DNA of 64,000 bases from Halobacteriales archaeon QH_7_65_31 (GCA_003021785.1 PXQU01000001.1:124001-188000), one strand, 5' to 3'; numbered from the stretch's first letter, positions 39,262 to 48,746 are shown. Notes: generated by a model not told the origin, from the sequence alone. Made by a program: numbers and translations.

Positions 39262-40620
39262 CTACTCGCGTGCGGCGAGCAGTCGGTCGTGCACGTCCGC
39301 GACGAGCGACTCGGCGCGATCGCGGTTGCGTCCCTCGGCGTAGAGCCGAACGACCGGCTCTGTCCCCGACGGTCGCGCGAGCAGCCACGCGTCGCCGTAG
39401 TCGAGCCGGTAGCCGTCGGTCGTGGTCGGCTCGACCGTCGCCTGCTCGGCGTAGCGCTCAAGGGCGGCGAGCAGCGTCTCTCGCTCGGCGTCGGAGTCGT
39501 ACTCGACGTTCCGCCTGACGTTGGCGTAGCCGTCGTAGGCCGCGACCGCCTCGCTCGCAGACTGATCGGCGAGCAGTTCGAGGAAGCGAGCCGCAGTGTA
39601 GGCTCCGTCGCGTGCGAGCCGGTACTCCGGAAAGAGGACCCCCCCGTTCCCCTCGCCGGCGACCGGGACGCGTTCGCCCTCGGTGGTGAGCTCGCGGATG
39701 CGCGTGATGATGTACGTCGAGCCGATGGGGGTGAGATCGAGCGTCGCGCCCACGCGGTCGATCACGTCGACGAGCCGCTGGGAGACGTTGACGGCCGAGA
39801 CGACGGTCTCGCCGGCGTCGAGCGTCGCCTCGGCGAGCGCGGCGAGAGTGGCGTCGCCTTCGATGTAGTCGCCGTGTTCGTCGTAGAAGATGGCACGGTC
39901 GGCGTCGCCGTCGTGGGCGATCCCGACGTCCGCGTCGGTCGCGCCGGTGAGCGCGCCCAGCTCGTCGAGGTTTCCGGCGACCGGCTCCGGGTCCCGACCG
40001 GGGAAGTGGCCGTCCGGCTGGGCGTTGACCGTGACGACCCGACAGCCGAGCTCGCGGAAAAACTCCGGCGAGGTGAGCGCGCCGGCCCCGTGTCCGGGAT
40101 CGAGCGCGACCGTCAGATCGGCGTCGGCTATTCGCTCGCGGTCGACGGCGTCGAGCAGCTGCTCGACGTACGTGCGACGGACGCCGTCGACGCGTTCGCT
40201 CTCGCCGGTCTCGTCCCACGACTGCGGCTCGTAGCGGTCGGCGAGCAGGCGGTCCTCGATCCGTTCGAGCGCGTCCCGCGACAGTTCGACCCCGTCCCTG
40301 CCGACGAGCTTGACGCCGTTGTACGCCGGCGGGTTGTGACTCGCCGTGATCACCACGACGGGGATCTCCGCCCGCTCGGCGTACGCCTGTGCGGCGGGCG
40401 TGGGAGCGACACCGAGCTGGTGGACGTCGGTCCCGACGGCCGTCAGCCCGCCGGCGGCGGCGTCAGCGAGCATCCCCCCCGTGCGGCGGGTGTCACGCGC
40501 CACGGCGACGGTCTCGGAGCCGAGCGAGGAGCCGGCGGCCTTGGCGACCCGACCGACGAACGCCGGCGTGATGGTTTCCCCGACGACGCCGCGGACTCCG
40601 CTCGATCCGAAGATCTTCAT
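39262..40620 (-). CDS. glmM: Phosphoglucosamine mutase / phosphohexomutase
   Basis: MKIFGSSGVRGVVGETITPAF, VVITASHNPPAYNGVKLVG, AHDGDADRAIFYDEHG, ARPSGTEPVVRLYAEG. Confidence 0.93.
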   Translation of the reverse strand: MKIFGSSGVRGVVGETITPAFVGRVAKAAGSSLGSETVAVARDTRRTGGMLADAAAGGLTAVGTDVHQLGVAPTPAAQAYAERAEIPVVVITASHNPPAYNGVKLVGRDGVELSRDALERIEDRLLADRYEPQSWDETGESERVDGVRRTYVEQLLDAVDRERIADADLTVALDPGHGAGALTSPEFFRELGCRVVTVNAQPDGHFPGRDPEPVAGNLDELGALTGATDADVGIAHDGDADRAIFYDEHGDYIEGDATLAALAEATLDAGETVVSAVNVSQRLVDVIDRVGATLDLTPIGSTYIITRIRELTTEGERVPVAGEGNGGVLFPEYRLARDGAYTAARFLELLADQSASEAVAAYDGYANVRRNVEYDSDAERETLLAALERYAEQATVEPTTTDGYRLDYGDAWLLARPSGTEPVVRLYAEGRNRDRAESLVADVHDRLLAARE

Positions 40621-40701
40621 ACGGACTGCTATCGCCGGCGAAGGCAAGTCGGTATCGGTCCGAAGAGATACGCCTTTGCCGACGCGAGAGTCAGTCCGGC
40701 C

Positions 40702-41478
40702 ATGAGCGCAGACGAGGACATCTCGCTGTCGGAGAAACGCGTCTACGCCGGCGGCGCTGCCCGTCCGGCCTTCGTCGCCGCCGACGCCGGACTCGCCCGT
40801 GTCTCCGTCTCGGGCGATCTCGTCGGTGAGTTCGGCCTGACCGTCCGCGAGCCAGCCAGCGACGTGGCGACCGACGACGGTCGAGTCGTCGCGGCGGGCG
40901 ACGAGGTCCGACTGCTCACCGGTGACGACAGCGAGCCGCTCGGCTTTGCGGGCGCGATCGCAGTCGGCGTCGCGAGCGGTATCGTCGCCGCCGGCGACGG
41001 TCGGCTCGCCCGGTACGACGGCGACGAGTGGAGCACACTCGCCGGGATCGAGGGCGCGACCGCAGTCGGAGCCGGCGTCGTTGCCACCGACGACGGCGTC
41101 GTCGGCTTCGGCGGGACCCATCGAGGCCTCGACGCGGTACGCGACGTCGCCGGCGATTACGCCGCGACGGCCACGGGACTGTACCGTGGTCCCGACTGGG
41201 AGCCGATTCTGGACGGAGCCGTACGTGCTGTCACCGCCCGCGCGGGACGACTCCTCGCCGTTACCGACGGCGGTGACCTGCTCGAACGCGACGGAGACGA
41301 CTGGCGAGAGCTCGATCCGCCCGGCGACGTAGCCGACGCCGCAGCTACCACCGATGCTGTCTACGCCGTCGCGACGGACGGGACCTTCCTCGTCGACGCC
41401 GGCGACGGGTGGCGCTCGCGCGCGCTCGGACTGCCGGGCGCTCGTCGCCTCGCCGTGCCGAGCGGTCGGGGCAAATAA
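40702..41478 (+). CDS. Haloarchaeal beta-propeller protein (HVO_0234-like)
   Basis: MSADEDISLSEKRVYAGGAARPAFVAADAGLARVSVSGDLVGEFGL; repeated propeller-like blades. Confidence 0.75.
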   Translation: MSADEDISLSEKRVYAGGAARPAFVAADAGLARVSVSGDLVGEFGLTVREPASDVATDDGRVVAAGDEVRLLTGDDSEPLGFAGAIAVGVASGIVAAGDGRLARYDGDEWSTLAGIEGATAVGAGVVATDDGVVGFGGTHRGLDAVRDVAGDYAATATGLYRGPDWEPILDGAVRAVTARAGRLLAVTDGGDLLERDGDDWRELDPPGDVADAAATTDAVYAVATDGTFLVDAGDGWRSRALGLPGARRLAVPSGRGK

Positions 41479-41492
41479 AAGTGGGAGGGACT

Positions 41493-41600
41493 GGAAGGGG
41501 CTGAGCCGCGAGGGGACGGCGCGAACGAGCAAGCACCGCAGCGAACGAAGTGAGCGAGGCGCGCAGCCGTCGCACCGACCGTCGCGGCTCAGGGGCTTCC
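41493..41600. repeat. Intergenic palindromic element / structured RNA candidate
   Basis: GGAAGgggCTGAGCCGCGA (41493-41511) is inverted against TCGCGGCTCAGgggCTTCC (41582-41600); nested GACGGC (41515-41520) against GCCGTC (41566-41571); inner GCGAACGA direct repeats at 41521 and 41541. Confidence 0.75.
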
Positions 41601-41703
41601 GAGCTGTTGTCACCTGATAGATCGATCGCAGCAGATGAACGGCGAGAAGAAACGGAGACCGAGAAGAACAACACTTGTTAGCGAGCGGGCGGCAGGGTCG
41701 GAT

Positions 41704-42549
41704 ATGATACTGCCGGGGTCGGTCTCACAGTCGCTCGCCGCCGCGCTGGCCGATCAGCTGGACGAGCCGCTCGCGGTCGTCGAGACCGACCGATTCGCCG
41801 ACGGGGAGTTCAAGCTCCGCGTCCCCGACGCCGGCGGCGACCGTGCCATCATCGTCGCCGCGACCACCTCCGCCGAGTCCCATCTGGAACTGCTCCAGCT
41901 ACAGGACCTCGCACGGGCGAACTTCGACGAGGTGGTGACCGTCCTCCCGTACATGGGCTACGCGCGACAGGACGAGGCGTTTCGCGACGGCGAACCGGTG
42001 TCGGCTCGCGCGGTAGCGCGCGCGCTCTCGGCGAGCACCGACCGCGTCGTCAGCGTCAACCCCCACGAGCCGACGATCGGCGACTTCTTCGACGTGCCGT
42101 TCGACGTGATCGACGCCGCGCCCCGGCTCGCCGAACCGCTGCCCGATCTCGACGGGCCGCTGTTTCTCGCCCCGGACGAGGGAGCGGTCGGGTTAGCCGA
42201 GACCGTCCGTGACGCCTACGGCGCCGGCGAGACCGACTACTTCGAGAAGCACCGCTCGTACGACACCGGTGACGTCGCCGTCGAGCCGGCGGGCACGGAG
42301 CCAGCGGGCAGGTCGGTCGTGCTCGTTGACGATATCGTCGCGACCGGCTCGACCATGGCCGCGGCCATCGACCAGCTCCACGAGCAGCGGGTCGCTGGGG
42401 TGTACGTCACCTGTCTCCATCCGATGTTCGCGGCGAACGCTCGCTCGAAGCTGGCCGCGGCGGGTGTCGACGGCGTCTGGGGGACCGACACCGTCGAACG
42501 ACCGACGAGCGCCGTCTCCGTCGCGCCCGCGATAGCCGACTACTTCTGA
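41704..42549 (+). CDS. prs: Ribose-phosphate pyrophosphokinase
   Basis: VETDRFADGEFKLRV, LPYMGYARQDEAF, VVLVDDIVATGSTMAAAID. Confidence 0.95.
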   Translation: MILPGSVSQSLAAALADQLDEPLAVVETDRFADGEFKLRVPDAGGDRAIIVAATTSAESHLELLQLQDLARANFDEVVTVLPYMGYARQDEAFRDGEPVSARAVARALSASTDRVVSVNPHEPTIGDFFDVPFDVIDAAPRLAEPLPDLDGPLFLAPDEGAVGLAETVRDAYGAGETDYFEKHRSYDTGDVAVEPAGTEPAGRSVVLVDDIVATGSTMAAAIDQLHEQRVAGVYVTCLHPMFAANARSKLAAAGVDGVWGTDTVERPTSAVSVAPAIADYF

Positions 42550-44021
42550 CGGTCTACGAGCACGACGCCGAGCGCGACACCGACCACCAGTGGCCCGAAT
42601 CCGGGCTGGTCGGAGTGTGTCGTCTGTCCCGTTCTCGTGGCCGTTACCGTCGGTGTCTTGGCCGCCATCGTCCCCGTGGTCGTTGCCGTCGGCGTCCCGG
42701 CTACTGTCGTCTCCGTAGCCGGCGCTGTCATCGTCGGTGTGCTGGTTGGCGTCGGCGTCGCGGTCACGGCCGTCCCGTCGAACGCACGGCGGTGTCGCTC
42801 GCGTGACCACGGGCGCGGTGCGGATTCCGTCTCGATGAGTCGCTCGGCGTTGGCGCGGACGGTCGCGTTCCCCGCCGTTTCGACCGCGTCGTAGAACGCT
42901 GAACGCGACAGCTCACCGTCGATTCCATCGAGTGCCGTGGCGAGCGTCGCCGTTCCGTCCGACGCGAGCCGGATCTGTCGGTCGATTTCTCCCGCGACGA
43001 GACTCCCCTTCGCGTACGGGACTGACCGGCTCTCCCAGCGGTCCGGCGTGGCGAGCACGGCGTCGTCGTAGCGGGTCCCTCGGTCGAGCTGTCGGCGGAA
43101 CGCCTCGAAGGTGATCCGCTCCTGTCGGAGGGTTTCGAGGGCAGCGTAGTAGTCGGCGCTCCCCTCGATTGACCACCGCATCCCCGATGTCGTCTCCGTC
43201 TGCTGGCGCGTGTGGACGTACTCGTGGATCCAGACGTTGCTGGCGGCGTCGACCGGCTGATTCGCACGCACCCAGAAATCGCGTTGTCCGCGGGTGGACC
43301 CCGCTACCCCCCACGTCACGTTCCCCGTCGGGGCGGCGATGACGACGTGACGCCCCTCGGCCGTTCCGATGTCGAGTCGGTCGGCGGCAGTCGCCAGCGT
43401 ATCGAGGATACGGGCCGGCGGCGCTCGCGGCGCTGCCGCTGTGGGCACGACGAGTCGGAACTGGCTGTCACCTACCGTTCGCTCGCGAAGGGCGTAGTCA
43501 CCGAGGAACAGCATCGACCGACCCGCGACGCCGGAGCCGGCGATCTCGTAGCTCGTCTCGACCGACGGCTCCGAGCCGCGGTACTGGTAGGAGAAGGCCG
43601 CCTGCGGCGTCGGCACGATTGCCCACGAGCCTACATCGACGTATCTGTACCCCTGTCTCGTCGTCTCGTTCGCCGGGAGCGTGTACCGTATCGACGGCCT
43701 GTCCGTCGTCGACCGATAGCCGTCGTCGGTCGATTCGAAGCCGGTCGTCTCCCGCACCGTCGCTCGATTCGGGAGTCGCGTCGTCAGTTCGGACACGTCG
43801 CTCGGTAGCTCGAACGTCATGACGACCTCGGTTTCGCCCGGGTGGTCGGGAGTAAGCGACACCGCGAACGTCTGCGTTATCGTTCCGGCCTGCACGGCCG
43901 GTTCGGACGCGCTGGTGTCACGAACCGCGCTGTCGGAACCGACGGGGGCGGCAGCACTCGTCGATACGACGACCAGTAGACAGAGCACACAGGCGAGACC
44001 GGTCGCCGTTCGTCGCGACAT
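42540..44021 (-). CDS. Secreted gluzincin-like metallopeptidase with Thr-rich stalk and PGF-CTERM-like anchor
   Basis: Signal peptide MSRRTATGLACVLCLLVVVSTSAAA; HEYVH...EGSADYYAA; C-terminal TPTPTSTPTM... stalk and QPGFGPLVVGVALGVVLVDRQK. Confidence 0.8.
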   Translation of the reverse strand: MSRRTATGLACVLCLLVVVSTSAAAPVGSDSAVRDTSASEPAVQAGTITQTFAVSLTPDHPGETEVVMTFELPSDVSELTTRLPNRATVRETTGFESTDDGYRSTTDRPSIRYTLPANETTRQGYRYVDVGSWAIVPTPQAAFSYQYRGSEPSVETSYEIAGSGVAGRSMLFLGDYALRERTVGDSQFRLVVPTAAAPRAPPARILDTLATAADRLDIGTAEGRHVVIAAPTGNVTWGVAGSTRGQRDFWVRANQPVDAASNVWIHEYVHTRQQTETTSGMRWSIEGSADYYAALETLRQERITFEAFRRQLDRGTRYDDAVLATPDRWESRSVPYAKGSLVAGEIDRQIRLASDGTATLATALDGIDGELSRSAFYDAVETAGNATVRANAERLIETESAPRPWSRERHRRAFDGTAVTATPTPTSTPTMTAPATETTVAGTPTATTTGTMAAKTPTVTATRTGQTTHSDQPGFGPLVVGVALGVVLVDRQK

Positions 44022-44058
44022 ACCGGATATACGCCGGCGAGCCGCTTGGGCGTGTGGG

Positions 44059-47000
44059 TCAGCTCGCCGGCTCGACGCCGAGGGTCACCTCGACGCCCTC
44101 GATGTCGTACGTCTCGCGGAAGCCGTCGGTCGCGTCTGCGAGCGTCGCGCGCGTCTCCTCGGTGATGAGCGTCTCGTACTCCATCGCGAGGTCGGCGATT
44201 CGCCCGTTCGCGATCTCGACGCCGAGCCGGATCTCGGCGTCGAGATCGAGATCGAGGTCCTTTCGCGCCTCCTGCACCCGACGGATGACCTCGCGGGCGT
44301 ACCCCTCGGCCTCGATGTCGTCGGTAAGCTCGGTATCGACGTAGACGACGCCACCCGACTCACCGGCGACGCGGAACTCGGTTCCCTCGATGCCCGCCGG
44401 CGTCTCGGTGACGAACTCCACCATCTCCGGCGTCAGCTCGACCGCGCGACCCAGCTCCTCGGCGACGGCGGCTTCGAGCGCGTCGAGGTCCTTCCGATTG
44501 ACCGTGACGCTGTTGAGCGCGTCCATCACCGCACCGGCGTCACCGCCGAACGCCGGCCCGAGTACGGACATATCCGCGCGAGCACCGTAGGCGAGTTCGG
44601 CCCAGTCGTCGGTCGCCTCGATGAGCTCGATCTCGCGGGCGTTGAGCCGCTCGCGCAGGAGGCTCCGCCGGCGATCGACGCTGTTCGCGACTCCGTCGGC
44701 GTCGGCGGCGACGACGACCCGAGTGACGGGCCACCGGAGCTTGCGTCCCGCCTGCTGGCGGGCGTTCGCGCCCGCCTCCTCCACGGCGCGGACGGTCTCG
44801 ATGTCCGCTTCGAGCTGTGGCTCGTACCACTGTTCCTCGAACGTCGGCCAGTCTTCCATGTGGACGGTCGGATGGGCCGACTCGCCGGTGAGCGTGCCGT
44901 ACACTCGCTCGGCGACGAGCGGGGCGAACGGGGCGAACAGCGCCACCGTCTTCGTGAGGACGTGATGGAAGGTGGCGTACGCCGCCGTCTTCGACGCCGA
45001 GTCGGCCTCCGCCCACATCCGCTCGCGGACGACCTGGATGTAGAAGCGCGACAGGTCCTCGACGAGGAACTCCAAGAGCACGTCGAGCGCCTCGTCCTGT
45101 CGGTACGACTCCCATGCGGCGGTCATCTCCTCGGTCGTCGTCTGGAGCCGCGAGAGCAGCCACTCGTCGACGGTTTCGAGCTCGCAGTCGGCGAGCGCGG
45201 TCACGTCGGGATCGAACCCGTCCATCCGCATATACGGCAGCGGGAACCGGAACACGTTCCAGAGGATGTTCAGGTCCCGCTGCATGTTCTCGGTCTCCTC
45301 CCACGAGAAGCGCATGTCCTCGCCCTGCGGGGTCCGCGAGAGCAGGAACAGACGCATCGGATCCGCGCCGTACTCGTCGATGACCTCGCCCGGCTCGACG
45401 GTGATGTTCTTCGATTTCGACATCCCGCGGCCGTCGGGCATATTCGCGTAGCCGTGCATCAACACGTCCGAATACGGAACCTCACCGAGCGCAGCCGTAC
45501 CCATGCCGAGCTGTGACCAGAACCAGCCGCGCGTCTGGTCGTGCGCCTCCATGATGAGATCGGCCGGCCACAGCCGGTCGAACGCCTCCTCGTTCCCCGG
45601 ATAGTCGAGCGTTCCCCACGAGGCGACCGAGGAGTCGATCCACACGTCGAACACGTCGGGCACGCGCTCGTAGGTCGTCCCGTCTTCGGTGATGGTGATA
45701 TCGTCGACGGTCGGTCGGTGGAGATCGATATCGGCGGTGTCGATCTCCTGATCCGCCCGGCTCGCGAGCTCCTCGCGCGAGCCGATGACGATCGCCTCGT
45801 CCATGTCGCCGCTCCACGACTCCGGCAGCCAGATCGGGATCGGCGTCCCCCAGTAGCGCTGTCGGGAGACGTTCCAGTCGGGCGAGTCCTCGACGAAGTT
45901 CTTGAACCGGTCTTCTCGCGCCTCGTGCGGATACCAGTCGCTGTCGTCGATGTTGGCGAGCAGTTCGTCCTTCACGTCGGTGACGGTGATGAACCACTGG
46001 TCGGTCGCGAGGAAGATGATGTCCGTGTCACACCGCCAGCACTGCCCGTAGTCGTGGGTGTACGACTCGTGTGCGAGCAGCTGACCGTTCGCATCGAGAT
46101 CAGCGATGATGTCGTCGTTGGCATCGCGGACGAACTGGCCGGCGTAGCTGCCGGCGCGCTCGTCGTAGACGCCGTCGGAGCCGACCGGACAGTAGATATC
46201 GAGTCCGAGCTCGTCGCCCCGCTCGAAGTCCTCCTGTCCGTGGCCCGGGGCGGAGTGGACCAGTCCCGTCCGATCGACCTCGACGTAGTCGGCGTGATAC
46301 ACCTCGCCGCTCCCCTCGAAGTCGGGGTACTCGGCCACCTCGTCGGCGAGCGGGTGGTCGTACGTCCAGCCGAGCAGCTCCGCGCCCGCCAGCGTTTCGA
46401 GCACGTCGTACGACTCGTAGCGACCCGCCTTGAGCACGTCCTCGACGACGGCCTCGGCGACGTACAGCACCTCGGTCTCGCCGTCTTTCTCGGCTTCGAC
46501 GGCGGCGTAGGTCACGTCTTCATCGACAGCGATGAAGGTGTTCGCCGGCACGGTCCACGGGGTAGTGGTCCACGCGACGAGGGAGCCTTCGCGCTCGGTC
46601 AACGAGAACTTCACGTAGATGGAGGGGTCATCGACCTGATGGTACTCGACCTCGTTCTTCGCGATGGCCGTCTCACACCGCGGACACTGCGTGATAGAGC
46701 GTTTCCCCCGCTCGACGAGCCCGCGCTCGTGCGCCTGCTGGAATCCCCACCAGACCGCCTCCATGTACTCCGTCGAGGCCGTCTCGTACGGGGCGTCCCA
46801 GTCCATCCAGACGCCGAAGGATTTGAAATCCTCCTGTAGCCCGTCGAGCTGTTCGTCGGCGTACTCCTGACAGGCGTCGATGAACGCCTCCATCCCGTAC
46901 GCCTCGATATCCTTCTTGTTCTCGAAGCCGAGCTTCGACTCCACCTTCGTCTCGATAGGGAGTCCGTGCATATCGTAGCCGGGGCGGTCGGTGACGTCGT

Positions 47001-47235
47001 ACCCCTGCATACGCTTGTAGCGGATGTAGGCGTCTTTGAGCGTCTTGTTCCACGTCGTCCCCATGTGGGCGGCTCCGGAGGTGTACGGCGGCCCGTCCAC
47101 GAAGAAGAACTCCTCGCCGTCACGGCGATGTTCCCGGGTGCGCTCGTAGGCGTCCGTCTCCGCCCAGTAGTCGAAGATCTCGGCTTCGACCTCGTCCGGG
47201 TCGTACTGCTCGGAGACCGGTGTGAAGCGTTCCAT
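44059..47235 (-). CDS. ileS: Isoleucyl-tRNA synthetase
   Basis: PPYTSGAAHMGTTWNKTLKD (HIGH-equivalent HMGT), GRGMSKSKNITV (KMSKS), editing domain VAWTTTPWTVPANT. Confidence 0.96.
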   Translation of the reverse strand: MERFTPVSEQYDPDEVEAEIFDYWAETDAYERTREHRRDGEEFFFVDGPPYTSGAAHMGTTWNKTLKDAYIRYKRMQGYDVTDRPGYDMHGLPIETKVESKLGFENKKDIEAYGMEAFIDACQEYADEQLDGLQEDFKSFGVWMDWDAPYETASTEYMEAVWWGFQQAHERGLVERGKRSITQCPRCETAIAKNEVEYHQVDDPSIYVKFSLTEREGSLVAWTTTPWTVPANTFIAVDEDVTYAAVEAEKDGETEVLYVAEAVVEDVLKAGRYESYDVLETLAGAELLGWTYDHPLADEVAEYPDFEGSGEVYHADYVEVDRTGLVHSAPGHGQEDFERGDELGLDIYCPVGSDGVYDERAGSYAGQFVRDANDDIIADLDANGQLLAHESYTHDYGQCWRCDTDIIFLATDQWFITVTDVKDELLANIDDSDWYPHEAREDRFKNFVEDSPDWNVSRQRYWGTPIPIWLPESWSGDMDEAIVIGSREELASRADQEIDTADIDLHRPTVDDITITEDGTTYERVPDVFDVWIDSSVASWGTLDYPGNEEAFDRLWPADLIMEAHDQTRGWFWSQLGMGTAALGEVPYSDVLMHGYANMPDGRGMSKSKNITVEPGEVIDEYGADPMRLFLLSRTPQGEDMRFSWEETENMQRDLNILWNVFRFPLPYMRMDGFDPDVTALADCELETVDEWLLSRLQTTTEEMTAAWESYRQDEALDVLLEFLVEDLSRFYIQVVRERMWAEADSASKTAAYATFHHVLTKTVALFAPFAPLVAERVYGTLTGESAHPTVHMEDWPTFEEQWYEPQLEADIETVRAVEEAGANARQQAGRKLRWPVTRVVVAADADGVANSVDRRRSLLRERLNAREIELIEATDDWAELAYGARADMSVLGPAFGGDAGAVMDALNSVTVNRKDLDALEAAVAEELGRAVELTPEMVEFVTETPAGIEGTEFRVAGESGGVVYVDTELTDDIEAEGYAREVIRRVQEARKDLDLDLDAEIRLGVEIANGRIADLAMEYETLITEETRATLADATDGFRETYDIEGVEVTLGVEPAS

Positions 47236-47294
47236 ACCGTCTCTGGCGGGTGCGACCACAAAGACGAATCGGTCTCGCAGGTGTGGCTGTCAGG

Positions 47295-47525
47295 TCACGC
47301 GTTCGCGCGCAGTCGCGGGAGCAGACGCTCGCGTCCGACCAGAGCCAGCCCGGCGTACAGCGCGAGCACGCCCATGAACCCGAACCAGAGCGCGAGCGTC
47401 GTGTTGCTCCCGTAGCTGTGGAGACTCGACAGTTCGGCCTCCAGTCCGATAGTCGTGAGCGCGATCGTGAGCACGGCATCGAGCGCGAGCGGCAGCGTCT
47501 CGACGAGCGTCTCCTGTAGCGTCAT
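47295..47525 (-). CDS. Small membrane protein
   Basis: MTLQETLVETLPLALDAVLTIALTTIGLEAELSSLHSYGSNTTLALWFGFMGVLALYAGLALVGRERLLPRL. Confidence 0.65.
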   Translation of the reverse strand: MTLQETLVETLPLALDAVLTIALTTIGLEAELSSLHSYGSNTTLALWFGFMGVLALYAGLALVGRERLLPRLRANA

Positions 47526-47605
47526 ATCCCTGCTGGTCGGTGTACGAGTAAAGTCGTTTCGTGCTGGAGGGAAAGAGCTACACTCGTGGGTCGGTCAGCG
47601 GTCGT

Positions 47606-47833
47606 ATGAGCCACACCGGAACGACCGACTACGCGGTGGTGACGAAGCGCGCAACGGCACTCGGCTTCGGGCTGTTCGCGCTCGGTGCAGGGATCGAACT
47701 ACTCACGCACGCCGTCGGCGTCCCGCTCCCGGCGTGGGAGCACACCCTCCTCGCGGATATGGAGATCCTCGGGATCCTCGTCTTCGCCGTCTCGCCGTTC
47801 CTGTTCGGCATCGTGCTCCCGCTGATCGAGTAA
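47606..47833 (+). CDS. Small membrane protein
   Basis: MSHTGTTDYAVVTKRATALGFGLFALGAGIELLTHAVGVPLPAWEHTLLADMEILGILVFAVSPFLFGIVLPLIE. Confidence 0.7.
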   Translation: MSHTGTTDYAVVTKRATALGFGLFALGAGIELLTHAVGVPLPAWEHTLLADMEILGILVFAVSPFLFGIVLPLIE

Positions 47834-47882
47834 ATCGGGAGACAGCGGAATGATTTTCCGCGGACGCATTCCAGTCACCCGT

Positions 47883-48038
47883 ATGCCGTCCCAGACTGCA
47901 CTCCTCGCATCGATTCGCCGCTGGCTCGTCGGCGGCGTGCTCGCGCTCGGTGTCATCATCTTCCAGCTGTCGTCGATTCAGAGCGGCGTCGCTGTCGGTC
48001 AGGGCGGTCTTCCCGATTTGACATCCTCCCTGCCCTGA
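47883..48038 (+). CDS. Small membrane protein whose C-terminus runs into an IS200/IS605-like end (possibly truncated)
   Basis: MPSQTALLASIRRWLVGGVLALGVIIFQLSSIQSGVAVGQGGLPDLTSSLP; last ~6 codons lie within the TTGACATCCTCCCTGCCCTGA element end. Confidence 0.5.
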   Translation: MPSQTALLASIRRWLVGGVLALGVIIFQLSSIQSGVAVGQGGLPDLTSSLP

Positions 48039-48550
48039 AGGGCGAGGATTCCAGCGCGGGACAGCGGGCCGGTCCCGCGTCCCCGCTGGCAACGTCTCGC
48101 TTGCCGGATGGGATCCGGCGAGGCGATACCGGGTTCGTGCGCGATCCGTCGGCCCCGCGAGGGGTGTGGCGTGTTCGGCGTCCATTCGGACGCGGTATCC
48201 GCTTGCACCGTGCATCCCGTTCGTCTCGGAGAGACGGCGGGGATGCCCCCGGTCGCCCCTTTCGGAGCGTCCGGGCACGGGCCGTGCCATCGGCCTGCCT
48301 GCCCTTCAGGCCACGGTGGGCAGGCACAAGCGAGCGAGGGTCGCGTTTTGTCTGCCGTGTCACCACGGCCTCGGAGACGCCCTCTCGGGAACGGTATGGT
48401 GGCCTTCGTCGTCCGGGCGGACCCCAATCCAACCGCCAGTTTTTGCTCGTTGTGCTTACCCTGATATACGCTGTCAGGAGACTTAATGCCGGCGGTTGTG
48501 GCGGCGTTGTCGGATTCATCCCCGCCGTGAACGGCGGGGCTTTCTCCTCG
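48017..48550 (-). mobile_element. ORF-less remnant / non-autonomous derivative of an IS200/IS605-family (tnpB-type) element
   Basis: Reverse strand reads CCCCGCCGTTCACGGCGGGGATGAATCCGAC ... to GAATCCTCGCCCTTCAGGGCAGGGAGGATGTCAA, resembling haloarchaeal IS1341/tnpB element ends; multiple hairpins, no transposase domain readable. Exact boundaries are estimates. Confidence 0.6.
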
Positions 48551-48746
48551 AACTTCCGTAATGCGACTCGTCGGGTTTGGTATCGTCGCTGCGGCCCTGT
48601 TCGTTCTGGGAAATACATCCTTCGACACGAGCGGGGAGTAGTCACCGAGCGACGGTGGCTCACGGACGGGCGTGTCAGACGGGGAGAAAGAACTCATCGC
48701 TTCCCGACGGCAGCAGGCTTAGTAGTCGGGCGCGTTATCTGTCGGT

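Noticed and set aside
45541-46839. 432-aa plus-strand ORF
   Set aside because: Antisense to ileS.
47956-48697. 232- and 235-aa minus-strand ORFs over the IS-like remnant
   Set aside because: Two different frames are open over the same structured DNA, neither shows TnpB/TnpA motifs, and hairpin arms translate to low-complexity Arg/Pro/Gly; treated as non-coding.
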